Shown here in pieces: positions 35,458-44,925 of a stretch of 64,000 nucleotides of DNA. The position numbers and the translations under genes were made by a program. The stretch comes from Treponema sp. UBA6367 (GTDB lineage Bacteria; Spirochaetota; Spirochaetia; Treponematales; Treponemataceae), in assembly GCA_002437725.1 (NCBI GenBank), contig DJRF01000019.1, positions 155,502 to 219,501 of the forward strand, given 5' to 3'. Position 1 is the stretch's first letter; every line of letters begins with the position of its first letter. Under the pieces are notes generated by a model. That model did not search any database, was not told the DNA's origin, and saw only the letters and a program-made list of their open reading frames with translations.

Positions 35458-35645
35458 ATGCTTTATAATTTTATGGAATTGCCAGATAAAGCATTAATCA
35501 GTCATTCTGAACTTATAAAAAAGATGGGAAAGAACAGGTTAAGGTTTATATTGAAAAACCAATTTACGGCGGATTCACGACAGCAACTTGTTATCTTTCT
35601 GAATATAAGTATTTAACTTGTCAATTTAATGGTAGTATAGTATAG
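35458..35645 (+). pseudogene. small split ORF with a -1 frameshift site
   Basis: ATG at 35458 with SD GAGG opens a frame (MLYNFMELPDKALISH...) that stops at 35616. A -1 shift at A-AAA-AAG (35517–35523), in the correct frame for the classic slippery heptamer, continues into an alternative frame with better protein-like content ('DGKEQVKVYIEKPIYGGF', 'CYLSEYKYLTCQ') ending at TAG 35643–35645. Either loss of one A in the A-run has broken a small gene or the shift is programmed. About 62 residues in the joined form; family unknown. Confidence 0.5.
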
Positions 35646-35646
35646 T
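35618..35646 (+). promoter_or_regulatory. promoter of the YARHG gene
   Basis: TTGTCA (35618–35623), 17 bases, TATAGT (35641–35646). It overlaps the end of the split ORF before it. Confidence 0.6.
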
Positions 35647-35670
35647 ATAAAAAACAGAAGTGAGGGAGAT

Positions 35671-36570
35671 ATGAAAAAACTTTTTATAAGTGTTTTTGCT
35701 TTTTTTGTTATTGGTTCGGTGTTTGCTGATGATGTTACAATAACTCGAGAAATTCCTGAAAATTTTACGGGAACTTATGTTTCTGTTTTATTTGATAATA
35801 TTTTGAAGAACACTCATTCTTATGAAGAAGCTATGTCAAAAAGTCACAGTGCCGGAAATTATGACATTCTTATGTTGAACAATGAAATATGTTATTCAGA
35901 TTTGTGGTTTCATGATGGTTATGCAATTGATGCAAAAGAAATTGATAAATGGAATTTTTTCAAAAAAGATAATGATTATTTTCTTACCGATGAAAAAGGC
36001 TCTGATTATATAAAGATTGGGAACGAGTCAGACCATAAAGGTTATGAGGCTTTTAATAGATACGTTCTCCCAATAATCTTTGAGGATTTTTTGCAAAACT
36101 CAGAGATAAAAATACAAAATGACAGAATAACAATTTATGATAAAGAATTCCGCTGGTTTAAGGATTCTAGTTATTGTCATGGCACGAACTGTTCTATCTG
36201 GCTGTATGGCGACATGGGACTTTGTGTCCTAAAAATTGAAGGTATTGCCGCGCGAATCTACAAAGAAAAACCAACAGAATACAGAATGTGGTATGAAGAT
36301 TCTGATGATTTGTTGCTTGAAATTCCTCTTTTTTACTGGAATGATAAAAACTATCCAAATATCGATGTGTCAAATTTGAATAAAAAAGACCTTAGAATTG
36401 TTAGAAATCTTGTATACGCAAAACACGGTTATGCCTTTAAATCTGATGATTTAAAAAATATTTTTGAAGACTTCAATTGGTACAAAATTAATCCGAATTT
36501 CAAGAATTCTGATTTGTCCGCAGAAGAGATAAATTTGGTAGATAAAATTCTAGTTTTAGAACAGAAATGA
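35671..36570 (+). CDS. secreted YARHG-domain protein
   Basis: 299 residues with a signal peptide (about 1–20, ...GSVFADD). The last 70 residues contain the YARHG domain, read here as 'VRNLVYAKHGYAFKSDDL' with 'FNWYKINPNF' and 'LSAEEINLVDKI', matching the family pattern LRNxIYARHG...F...W. YARHG domains are common in extracellular bacterial proteins and may bind peptidoglycan or proteins; no enzymatic motif. SD GAGGGAG. First intact gene of the accessory region. Confidence 0.8.
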   Translation: MKKLFISVFAFFVIGSVFADDVTITREIPENFTGTYVSVLFDNILKNTHSYEEAMSKSHSAGNYDILMLNNEICYSDLWFHDGYAIDAKEIDKWNFFKKDNDYFLTDEKGSDYIKIGNESDHKGYEAFNRYVLPIIFEDFLQNSEIKIQNDRITIYDKEFRWFKDSSYCHGTNCSIWLYGDMGLCVLKIEGIAARIYKEKPTEYRMWYEDSDDLLLEIPLFYWNDKNYPNIDVSNLNKKDLRIVRNLVYAKHGYAFKSDDLKNIFEDFNWYKINPNFKNSDLSAEEINLVDKILVLEQK

Positions 36571-36698
36571 TTTCTCTTATTGAAAAATCCGGAAATTTCT
36601 AATTTTTTCACAAAATTTTTCTAATTTTTCTCAAAATTCAGCACATTTACTTCCAACTAAACATATAGATTCTTTAGTGTAAAAAGGAAGGGTAAAAT

Positions 36699-39008
36699 AT
36701 GAAAGAAAATGTGTTGTTAAAGGTTAAGTCTTGTTCTCAAAATGACGCGCTGGCTCTTACTTATTATTTATATCAACTTTGTTTTGACAAATCTTTTGTG
36801 TCAGATACTGAGGAATTGCAGTATTTGTTCAATGCTCTTGTGGAACGCTTAGGCGTGCAGGAACATTTGGAATCTATTCTGAATATATTTATACAAAAAC
36901 TTGAAAAAGAAAAATACCTTGTTCCTGTGGAAGTAAGTCCTCGATACTTGCATCCTTACGCTTATAAAGGAAAGTTAAAAATAAATTACAGGGAAGATGA
37001 AGACATTTATCAAAATTCTGGAAATTGGGCATCAAACACGCTCCGCGATATTAATCTGATTCGGATTGTGTTTTCTTATTCAAAATCAGAATGTTATTTT
37101 TCAAAAATTGTTGCGCTTACTTTTTTCAAAAAAGCAGGAACTGTCCGCCAAAAAGACATTGCCTCTTCAACAAAAATTGCTGTTCCTGCAAAAATAAAAA
37201 AGGCTGTAGAGGATGTAAGTACCGTTCAGTTTGCAATTGACGTTTTAAAGTTAAGTAAAGACGAAGGCTTGTTTTTGCAATCTATATATAGGCTTCAGTC
37301 CGTAAAAGAAATGTATGATGTCTGCAATTCATTTTTTCACGAAGATGATTTTTCTCGTATTGATATTTTTTCAAAGTGCATGGACAAAAGTCAGCGTGAA
37401 ATTCGCATGATGTTAAAAAACGACCAAAAACTTGTCGCTTATGGGCTGCTTGATAGTGAAGGCGAATTGGAAACAGACGCTATTGATGCAATTTCTGAAA
37501 AGGACATGAGGCTTTATTTTATCGACATAATAAAAAATGAAAAAGCCGAAAACTCTTACGAGCCAGATTCATTTAGTATTCCAAAAGAAAAAACAGAAAT
37601 TGCCATTCAGCTTTTAAAAAGCAAAAATGCCTGCAACATTCTTCTTTACGGTGCTCCCGGTTCTGGAAAAACCGAATATGCAAAAATGCTTGTTGAGCAG
37701 TCCGGGCTAAAAATGTCCACCTATAAGAATGAACTTGAAGTTTGCGAAAAAAACGATTCTGAAACAAGGGCAATAAGCCGTTTGAACTGTTATTTGTCTC
37801 TAAAAAAAGACGATTCAGTTTTGGTTGTTGATGAGGCTGAAAATGTTCTTCAGACACGTGAGTTTAATTTTTTTCATGGAATTAGCTCTTCTAAAAAAGG
37901 AACTGTAAACAGAATGTTGGAACAATCTGAAAACAAGGTTATTTGGATTGTGAACCACACAAACGAAATGGACGAATCTACTTTGCGCAGGTTCACGTTT
38001 TCAATAAAATTCAACCAGATGCCAAAGCAGATTTTGCGTTCAATTGCGAAAAGCAAACTTAAAACTTTGGATATTCCACAAAGACTAAAAACCGACATTC
38101 TTGACATGTCCAGTAAATACAAGGTTACAGGTGCTTCTGTTGAAAATATCGTAAAGGCAATAAAATCTTTTGACTATCAAACTTGTGGTGAAAATAAAAT
38201 CCTTTCCGATGTAAAGCTGGTTTTGGAAGCAAATTCTTCGTTGTTATATGGAAGAAAAAAGATTCGCGACGAGGTTAAAAGTTCTTACGATTTATCTGTT
38301 TTGAACACTTCGATGAAAGCTTGCGAAATTGTGGAAATGCTAAAAAATGCGGAAGAAAATAAGGACGAAAAAAATCCAGCTAGCGTCAGAATGCTTTTTT
38401 ACGGAATGAGCGGAACTGGCAAAACCGAATTTGCCCGCTACATTGCGCAAAGTTTGCAAAAACCTCTGCTTTTAAAACGCTGTTCAGATTTAATAAGTCC
38501 TTATGTTGGTGAAACTGAATCCAATATAAAAGCTGCTTTTGATGAGGCTGAAAATTGCGATTCAATTCTTTTGATAGATGAAGCGGATTCGTTTTTTTCT
38601 GATAGGAATATGGCTCATTATGGTTGGGAGCGCACAATGGTGAATGAATTTCTGACGCAGATGGAAGAATTTAGCGGAATTATGATTTGCACCACAAACT
38701 TGCGTAAAATTATGGATCCTGCAATGCAAAGGCGTTTTCATATCATTACGGAATTCAAGCCGCTTACGGAATGGGGAATTCAGATTCTTCTGAAAAACTA
38801 CTTTGGCTCTTTGAGTTTTAAAAATACTCAGCTTGAAAAACTCCTGAAATGCAGCTCTGTAACTCCTGGTGACTTTGGTTCTTTGAACGGAAGTCTTCGC
38901 TTTGTTTCAAAAGAAAAATTGACTCCGGAATATATCGTTCAGGAACTCTTAAAAATCCAAGCGGAAAAAAGGATGAATGGCATTGGTCAAATCGGTTTTG
39001 CCTCGTAA
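36699..39008 (+). CDS. tandem AAA+ ATPase
   Basis: 769 residues. After an N-terminal 300-residue helical region with no known domain come two AAA+ modules. Module 1: Walker A GAPGSGKTE near 316, Walker B 'DSVLVVDEAEN' near 368, arginine 'STLRRFTFSIKF'. Module 2: Walker A GMSGTGKTE near 568, 'YVGETESNIKAAFDEAE' pore/second-region motif, Walker B 'SILLIDEADSFF', and 'PAMQRRFH' arginine finger. The second module is of the classic/FtsH–Cdc48 type, suggesting a remodeling or unfolding activity. A ClpP-like gene follows 74 bases after it, so it could be the unfoldase for that protease, though no ClpX-type IGF loop is evident. Confidence 0.85.
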   Translation: MKENVLLKVKSCSQNDALALTYYLYQLCFDKSFVSDTEELQYLFNALVERLGVQEHLESILNIFIQKLEKEKYLVPVEVSPRYLHPYAYKGKLKINYREDEDIYQNSGNWASNTLRDINLIRIVFSYSKSECYFSKIVALTFFKKAGTVRQKDIASSTKIAVPAKIKKAVEDVSTVQFAIDVLKLSKDEGLFLQSIYRLQSVKEMYDVCNSFFHEDDFSRIDIFSKCMDKSQREIRMMLKNDQKLVAYGLLDSEGELETDAIDAISEKDMRLYFIDIIKNEKAENSYEPDSFSIPKEKTEIAIQLLKSKNACNILLYGAPGSGKTEYAKMLVEQSGLKMSTYKNELEVCEKNDSETRAISRLNCYLSLKKDDSVLVVDEAENVLQTREFNFFHGISSSKKGTVNRMLEQSENKVIWIVNHTNEMDESTLRRFTFSIKFNQMPKQILRSIAKSKLKTLDIPQRLKTDILDMSSKYKVTGASVENIVKAIKSFDYQTCGENKILSDVKLVLEANSSLLYGRKKIRDEVKSSYDLSVLNTSMKACEIVEMLKNAEENKDEKNPASVRMLFYGMSGTGKTEFARYIAQSLQKPLLLKRCSDLISPYVGETESNIKAAFDEAENCDSILLIDEADSFFSDRNMAHYGWERTMVNEFLTQMEEFSGIMICTTNLRKIMDPAMQRRFHIITEFKPLTEWGIQILLKNYFGSLSFKNTQLEKLLKCSSVTPGDFGSLNGSLRFVSKEKLTPEYIVQELLKIQAEKRMNGIGQIGFAS

Positions 39009-39082
39009 TTGAAATTCCATCGCAGTTTATGTTTTTTATTTAAAAGTTTACGTTGAAAAATTTATTATTCATAGGAGAATTT

Positions 39083-39634
39083 ATGTATATTGAACCACGT
39101 TTATCGGATCATACGGATATTTGGACGGCTAATTTGAACAGCAGGATTGTTCACTGTTTTGGCGAAATTGAAGAGAATATGGCTGAAAGCATTATCGCCC
39201 AGCTTTTGTATTTGGACGCTCAAAGCCATGACGACATTCAGTTTTACATAAACAGCTACGGCGGCGACGTTACTGCAGGAATGGCAATTTACGACACAAT
39301 GAAGCATATAAAAAGCCAAGTGCGCACAATTTGCGTGGGAAAAGCCATGAGCATGGGAGCGGTTTTGCTTAGCGGAGGAGCAAAAGGCAAACGAAATGTG
39401 CTTCCAAATTCAACAGTGATGATTCATCAGGTTTTGGGCGGTGCAAAAGGTCAGTCTTCTGATGTGGAAATTGAAGCAAACGAATTGAAACGCACAAAAA
39501 TCTGCTTGAATAAAATTCTTGCGGAAAACTGCGGCAAACCGTTTGAGCAAATCGAAAAGGACGCGGACCGAAACTTTTATCTGCACGGAACAGAAGCCGT
39601 TGAATACGGAATTGTAGATTCAGTTTTGGAATAG
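39083..39634 (+). CDS. ClpP-like serine protease
   Basis: 183 residues from the ATG at 39083 (MYIEPRLSD), SD AGGAG; ten codons further upstream are open but unlike the family. The Ser–His–Asp triad is present: Ser in 'GKAMSMGAVLLSGG', His in 'NSTVMIHQVLGG', Asp in 'EKDADRNFYLHG'. 'INSYGGDVTAGMAIYDTM' is the oxyanion/handle region. It should form a heptameric peptidase ring fed by an ATPase. The location inside an accessory island and the divergent N-terminus suggest a paralogue of the housekeeping ClpP. Neighbours: tandem AAA+ upstream, an unknown protein eight bases downstream. Confidence 0.88.
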   Translation: MYIEPRLSDHTDIWTANLNSRIVHCFGEIEENMAESIIAQLLYLDAQSHDDIQFYINSYGGDVTAGMAIYDTMKHIKSQVRTICVGKAMSMGAVLLSGGAKGKRNVLPNSTVMIHQVLGGAKGQSSDVEIEANELKRTKICLNKILAENCGKPFEQIEKDADRNFYLHGTEAVEYGIVDSVLE

Positions 39635-39642
39635 GAAAATTT

Positions 39643-40269
39643 ATGAGGCAAGATGATATTAGATACGAGCATATATTAGAAGAGTTCCCATATTCGATAG
39701 GAATAAAATATCCTCAAAATAGTTTTATGAATTCATTCTTTTATATGTTCAAAGATGCTGTAAAAGAAACTCTTGAAGATTTCAATAAAAAACATTCTGA
39801 AAAAATTGAGTTAGAAATGCATTGTGGAAGTTCGTATGAGCAAGAAGTAGTAATTATTGTAAAAAATGAGATAGTTTACACAATTGACACAAAAAATCAA
39901 AAAGAAAATGGCTGGACTTTGCAGAGTGCAAGTGAATTTTGTGAAAAAGTAAAAGCGGCTTTTAAAGACACTTTAAACAACAGGCATGATGAAATCATCG
40001 AGCAGCAAAAACAGAATGAATTGAAAGTGGAAAAAGCAAAGCAGGAACATGACATCAAGTTTCTTTTTGAATACTATTATTATTTTGTGCAAAGTGATGA
40101 AAAATCTTTAACATACGTGAAGAAACTTGCAAAGCGATACAAAAATTCTCATTTTTATGCAAGAAAGCTGTATTGGATTTACAGAGAACTTGCCTATAAA
40201 TACAAGAACAAAAACTTCCTTAGAATTATAAAAACTATGGGAGGCAAAGAAAATAGAGAAGCGTTTTAA
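39643..40269 (+). CDS. unknown protein downstream of ClpP-like gene
   Basis: 208 residues, starting eight bases after the clpP-like stop, so probably in the same operon. N-terminal half is mixed alpha/beta; residues 105–205 are strongly helical and rich in Lys/Glu/Tyr ('KQNELKVEKAKQEHDIKFLF', 'YYYYFVQSDEKS'). No signal peptide, membrane segment or known motif. Could be an adaptor or substrate for the AAA/ClpP pair, but nothing in the sequence shows this. Confidence 0.65.
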   Translation: MRQDDIRYEHILEEFPYSIGIKYPQNSFMNSFFYMFKDAVKETLEDFNKKHSEKIELEMHCGSSYEQEVVIIVKNEIVYTIDTKNQKENGWTLQSASEFCEKVKAAFKDTLNNRHDEIIEQQKQNELKVEKAKQEHDIKFLFEYYYYFVQSDEKSLTYVKKLAKRYKNSHFYARKLYWIYRELAYKYKNKNFLRIIKTMGGKENREAF

Positions 40270-40333
40270 GGAGTTTTTTTGCTAAAAATAATGTAGCTCT
40301 ATTAAAATAAAAAATAACAAAAGGAAAGAATCT

Positions 40334-41203
40334 ATGGAAAAGTTTGAAATCGAAAATGGCGTATTAAAAAAATATAACGGAACAGACACTACGGTAATTA
40401 TTCCAGATGGGGTTAAAGTTATAGGAGAATGTGCATTTGCAAAATGTGAATTATTGAAAGAAATTATTATTCCAGATTCCGTAAAAAAAATAGGTGGAAG
40501 TGCTTTTTCTTACTGTTCTTTGTTAACAGATGTTACCTTGCCAAAAAAACTAGAAGAACTTGGAGAAGACGCTTTTTTATGTACTGGTTTGTCTAATATT
40601 TCTATTCCAGATACTGTTAAAAAAATCGGTGAAAATTGTTTTTGGTATTGTAATATAAAAGAACTTAATCATCCTTTATTAAAAATTAAAAATGGATTTG
40701 CAATAAAAGATAATCGTCTTTTGTATTGTGCAGATAAATCACTTAAAAATGTCATAATTCCTGAAAATATTGAAATAATTGGTTCCAGTGCATTTTTGGA
40801 TGATAGCCACATTGAAAGTGTTGTTATTCCTGCAAGTGTAAAAGTTGTAGGGGAAAACGCTTTTAGAGGCTGTTCCTATCTTAAATATGTAAAATTAACA
40901 GAAGGCTTAAAAATTATAGATGTATGTGCTTTTACTGAAAATGATATTTTGACCTCTGTTTATATTCCAAATTCTGTTGAAGTCATAGGTATAGGTGCTT
41001 TTGGTTCTTGTCCATTAAGATCAGTTTATATTCCTGACTCTGTAAAAACTATAGGATCTGACGCTTTTGCTAGTTGTAAAAAAATACGCATACCAAAAGG
41101 CATTCAATCAATCGGAGAGAATGCCTTTCCTGGATGTAGTCTAGTGAAAATGAAATTGGCCATTAGAAATTTTTTCACTCGGAAATTATCTAGAAAATTA
41201 TAA
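40334..41203 (+). CDS. BspA-like leucine-rich repeat protein (LRR_5), first paralogue
   Basis: 289 residues made of about ten LRR_5 repeats of 23 residues with the pattern 'IPDSVKKIGGSAFSYC' and 'LKEIIIPDSVKKIG'. No signal peptide or lipobox, so cytoplasmic unless exported another way. LRR_5 proteins mostly mediate protein binding. Closely related to the gene at 50531, with a shared unit ending 'IKELNHPLLKI'. SD AAAGGAAAG. Confidence 0.88.
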   Translation: MEKFEIENGVLKKYNGTDTTVIIPDGVKVIGECAFAKCELLKEIIIPDSVKKIGGSAFSYCSLLTDVTLPKKLEELGEDAFLCTGLSNISIPDTVKKIGENCFWYCNIKELNHPLLKIKNGFAIKDNRLLYCADKSLKNVIIPENIEIIGSSAFLDDSHIESVVIPASVKVVGENAFRGCSYLKYVKLTEGLKIIDVCAFTENDILTSVYIPNSVEVIGIGAFGSCPLRSVYIPDSVKTIGSDAFASCKKIRIPKGIQSIGENAFPGCSLVKMKLAIRNFFTRKLSRKL

Positions 41204-41339
41204 AAAATACTAAAAGACTCATCAAAAGATACAATTATTTTTTAATTCTCTCAAAAGTTTGATATATTATTCATAACTAATATTGTATAGTCTATTTTGA
41301 TTTAATAAGTAGTGAATAAATTAAAATTCGAGGTTCAAA

Positions 41340-42425
41340 ATGATAAAAATCAATGTAAAATCTTTGGAATATGTTTTAAAAGTTACTCCTCCCGAACAAA
41401 ATGTAATGCTGGTAGGTCGTCATGGTATTGGTAAGTCAAAGATTCTTGAAAATTATTATACAAAACAGAATATAAAAGTTATTACTTTATTTCTTGGGCA
41501 AATGTCTGACCCTGGTGATTTAATTGGACTTCCTCAAAAAAATGAAAAAACTGGGCAGACCGATTTTTTGCTTCCTTACTGGTTTCCGACAGACAATACG
41601 CCCATCGTTTTATTTCTTGATGAATTGAACCGGGCACGTCCAGAAGTTCTTCAGACAATCATGGATTTAACATTGAACCGCAAACTGGCTGGAAAATCAC
41701 TTCCAAAAGGAAGCCGGATTATTTCTGCGGTAAATAACGGTGACCAATATACACTTACAGAATTGGATCCGGCTTTAGTCAGTAGGTTCAATGTATATGA
41801 ATTTGTTCCAACTGTTTCTGAATGGCTGCTTTGGGCAGAAGGTATTGGAATTGATAAACGAATTGTAGAATTTATTTCTGAAAATCAGAATATGCTTGAT
41901 GGAACTGAATATGATAAATCTGTTATGGGACTGGAGCGTAGTCCTGACCGTAGAAGCTGGGAGCGACTTTCTAATGTAATGAAAAACATGACAGGCATGG
42001 GGCAACAGGAATTGGAAGTTATTTCTGGTATCATTGGAACTGCAGCAGCAAGCAGATTCTTTTCATCGATTTCTGAACACAAAATTATAAATGCTGCAGA
42101 AATCCTTAATTCTAGCAATTTTTCTTCTATTAAACAGTCTCTTGTGAAGTATAAAGTGCCGGAACTTGCTGTTATCAACGAGTCAATATTCCGTTATCTG
42201 GATGTAGAAAATTATTCTTCATCAGATGAGAAGAGAATTCTTACAAACCTAGAAGAATATTTTTACGCAATAAGAGCAATGGAAAGCAAAGAAGTAATGG
42301 CTCATTTTGTTAATCTTTTTACGGCTGCAAATTATCCTCATGCGGTAGTTACAATTGCAACCAAGTGTGAGAAGTCAATTTATAATTCTATTCAAGAGTT
42401 CATCGCAGATATTGGTAAGAACTAA
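41340..42425 (+). CDS. MoxR-family AAA+ ATPase
   Basis: 361 residues. Walker A GRHGIGKSK near 26, 'GQMSDPGDLIGLP' near 58, Walker B 'PIVLFLDELNRA' near 90, and sensor 'RIISAVNNGDQYTLTELDPA' followed by 'LVSRFNVYEF'. MoxR ATPases act as chaperones that insert cofactors or remodel complexes, generally together with a VWA-domain protein; the next gene encodes one, 11 bases downstream. The promoter region (TTGATA near 41257) has a segment similar to the XRE operator at 45350. Confidence 0.9.
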   Translation: MIKINVKSLEYVLKVTPPEQNVMLVGRHGIGKSKILENYYTKQNIKVITLFLGQMSDPGDLIGLPQKNEKTGQTDFLLPYWFPTDNTPIVLFLDELNRARPEVLQTIMDLTLNRKLAGKSLPKGSRIISAVNNGDQYTLTELDPALVSRFNVYEFVPTVSEWLLWAEGIGIDKRIVEFISENQNMLDGTEYDKSVMGLERSPDRRSWERLSNVMKNMTGMGQQELEVISGIIGTAAASRFFSSISEHKIINAAEILNSSNFSSIKQSLVKYKVPELAVINESIFRYLDVENYSSSDEKRILTNLEEYFYAIRAMESKEVMAHFVNLFTAANYPHAVVTIATKCEKSIYNSIQEFIADIGKN

Positions 42426-42436
42426 GGAGGTTTTGA

Positions 42437-44182
42437 GTGGCAAAAAATCTTACAGAAATTCTCAATAAAATTACTCAAACTTGGTTTTTGTCCGAACCGC
42501 TGCTGTTTTCAGTTTTTTGCAGCCATGAATTTATTGCCAATGAAAAGCTTCATATTCCATTTAGAACCGGAAAAATGCGTATTGAGTATTGTCCTCAAAT
42601 TGTGGAACAACTTACCGAACACGAAATTGCAGAATATCTAAAAATCGAAGTTTTTCGAATCCTTTTAAAACACCCATACCAAAGGCAGCCGACTGGAGCA
42701 AATAAAGCTTATCTTGCAATTGCCAGTGATGTTACTCTATACACAAATTATCAGACTGATGTAAAACTGAATGGGGTAGAAACCATAAGAGAACTGCTAC
42801 AAAGATATGTAATGATGAAACATGGAATGCCGAATTATATGAACCGGGCATCGCAATCAACAGATTTTACGTACAGAAATATTGTTTCAAAGTATTGGAA
42901 TGAGCGTGAAAAACTTCTGATTGAAAACGAAAATCAAAAAGGAGTAAGTGAATTTCTTCACAAAGATCCCGATGACCTTAAACTTACGGTAAACGGAGTT
43001 CAATATCATGTAATAAAGGACGAAATCAACAATCTAAAAATTCTGGACACAAATGGCAAGAAAATTCCAGAGCCAAACAGTGCTAACTATCAAGTGCGAA
43101 TACCTGCAAGGGCTTTACATCATTATCTTAAGCGTAACAATGCAGAAGAAATAAAAAAAGAAGATGACGGATTTTCTGCATATATTAATGATGAAAAACT
43201 GCTTTTTCAGCTAGAAGGGGAATATTACATTGTTTTAAGATATAATTCTTTTCTTCACAGGTATGAAATAGTTCAGGGAACTGGCATTTTTCAATTTTGG
43301 AAAGAACGCTCATGGCAATGTGAAGGCGTTTTTGAGCTTCCGAAAGACCTTTGCTTTGAAGAATGGTATTCAAAAATTCTTGCCGTTATGAATTTTATGG
43401 CAGAAGAAGGCGATGAAGATTTTAAAGATGGAAATACAGGAGCAAACAATTCTAAAGATAAACAAAAAAAAGAAAAAACAAAACCGCTTGAAAAACTTTC
43501 TGAAATTTCAGACTTATGGGAAGAAGATGACCAGACGCAAGAAAAAATCAACAGTATGATTGATGATGCTGAAAAAGCCAAACAGTGGGGCAGCGTAAGC
43601 GGTAATATTAAAGACCTGATTTTGGCGAACAAAAAAGTTGATATGAATTATATCGACATACTCCGCCATTTTAGCACTTCTATAATAGCAAGCAAACGAA
43701 ATCTTACCCGGATGAAGCCAAATCGCCGCTTTGGATTTGACCGTTTGGGCAGCAAGTATAGCCTTATTTCAAATTTGCTTGTTGCCGTTGATATTAGTTC
43801 TTCTATAACTAAAGAAAACCTTGAATATGTTTTTTCTGTTATCAATCAGTTTTTCCGTTATGGTGTAGAAAAAATTGATGTAATTCAGTTTGACACCCAG
43901 CTACAAGGGGAAGTTACAGAAATGAAGAGAGCCATGAGCTATATTCAGATTAATGGACGTGGAGGAACTGATTTTCAGCCAGCGGCAGACTTTTATTGTA
44001 ATCATAAAGAATATGACGGCATGATTTACTTTACCGATGGATTTGGTCCGCATCCTGAATTTAAAAAACGCCTATCTCCTAACGTATTATGGATTTTTAC
44101 AACAAAATCTTACTACGATAAGGGAATTAAATGGGTTGAAGAAATTCCGGGGAATAATGCGACCTATATTCCATTGCCGTAA
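42437..44182 (+). CDS. VWA-domain protein partner of MoxR (DUF2201-like)
   Basis: 581 residues, GTG start at 42437 with SD AAGGAGG. N-terminal helical region with 'HEIAEYLKIEVFRILLKHPY', reminiscent of the metallopeptidase-like DUF2201 part (H-E near residue 50, H near 75), a highly charged central linker near 330–350, and a C-terminal VWA domain with MIDAS motif 'VAVDISSS' (DxSxS near 452) and 'GRGGTDFQPA' near 513. With MoxR it should form an ATPase–adaptor pair. The third gene of the unit follows after 15 bases. Confidence 0.85.
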   Translation: MAKNLTEILNKITQTWFLSEPLLFSVFCSHEFIANEKLHIPFRTGKMRIEYCPQIVEQLTEHEIAEYLKIEVFRILLKHPYQRQPTGANKAYLAIASDVTLYTNYQTDVKLNGVETIRELLQRYVMMKHGMPNYMNRASQSTDFTYRNIVSKYWNEREKLLIENENQKGVSEFLHKDPDDLKLTVNGVQYHVIKDEINNLKILDTNGKKIPEPNSANYQVRIPARALHHYLKRNNAEEIKKEDDGFSAYINDEKLLFQLEGEYYIVLRYNSFLHRYEIVQGTGIFQFWKERSWQCEGVFELPKDLCFEEWYSKILAVMNFMAEEGDEDFKDGNTGANNSKDKQKKEKTKPLEKLSEISDLWEEDDQTQEKINSMIDDAEKAKQWGSVSGNIKDLILANKKVDMNYIDILRHFSTSIIASKRNLTRMKPNRRFGFDRLGSKYSLISNLLVAVDISSSITKENLEYVFSVINQFFRYGVEKIDVIQFDTQLQGEVTEMKRAMSYIQINGRGGTDFQPAADFYCNHKEYDGMIYFTDGFGPHPEFKKRLSPNVLWIFTTKSYYDKGIKWVEEIPGNNATYIPLP

Positions 44183-44197
44183 AAAAGGAAGTGTTTA

Positions 44198-44857
44198 ATG
44201 CAAACAGAAGAGCATTTTATCCGTTACTTTTGGAACAATGTATTCAATGAACTCAATGTGCACAATAGAACTATGCCAGATGTTGCAGAAACGCCTGAAA
44301 ATTTTATCAGCAGATTAGATGAAATTGCCGTAGAAAAACAAGTTTCATCTTTTGGTTTTAATGAACATCATGGCGGAACATTGGGCGACATTAGGGCAAA
44401 AATGACGGTTGACTATGGAGCTGGCAAAAACTTTCAGATTGACATCAATGCAGACATCAGGTTTGCCAAGAACACAAAAATAAAAATCGTTTATGTGGAA
44501 CTTAGTAAAATACATCAAAATAAAAAAGAATTCCTAACGAATATGTTCTTTCAGAATCTTCCTTATGCGGAACTGGAAATGCTCTTGGATTCCTTAAAAG
44601 ACTGCAATGAAAAGTTTGATTCAGAGCTGATGGAATTTCGTAAAAAACAAAAAATGACGCAGCTTGCAATTGCTACAATCAAGTCTTTGTTATCTGAAAA
44701 GTTCAAGAATACCAATTATGACTGGAAGATAACCGATTTTGGCGATGACGATGACGTTTCATTTGTGATAGTTCTTTTGGAAAATAAAACAGAAGTTTCC
44801 AGATTAATTGTTGAAAAATCAAATCTAGTTCAAAAGATTACTGAGTGGGAACTCTGA
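44198..44857 (+). CDS. third gene of the MoxR–VWA unit, function unknown
   Basis: 219 residues, cytoplasmic, no motif that I recognise. The first half is alpha/beta with 'FISRLDEIAVEKQVSSFGF', the second helical. Located 15 bases after the VWA gene with its own SD (AAGGAAG), so it is likely a component or target of the complex. It is followed by the convergent XRE regulator gene. Confidence 0.6.
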   Translation: MQTEEHFIRYFWNNVFNELNVHNRTMPDVAETPENFISRLDEIAVEKQVSSFGFNEHHGGTLGDIRAKMTVDYGAGKNFQIDINADIRFAKNTKIKIVYVELSKIHQNKKEFLTNMFFQNLPYAELEMLLDSLKDCNEKFDSELMEFRKKQKMTQLAIATIKSLLSEKFKNTNYDWKITDFGDDDDVSFVIVLLENKTEVSRLIVEKSNLVQKITEWEL

Positions 44858-44925
44858 ATGTTTTTTATCAAAAAAAGAGGGTGTTTTTTATATTTTGCAG
44901 ATAAACCACCTGAAAAATATTATGC

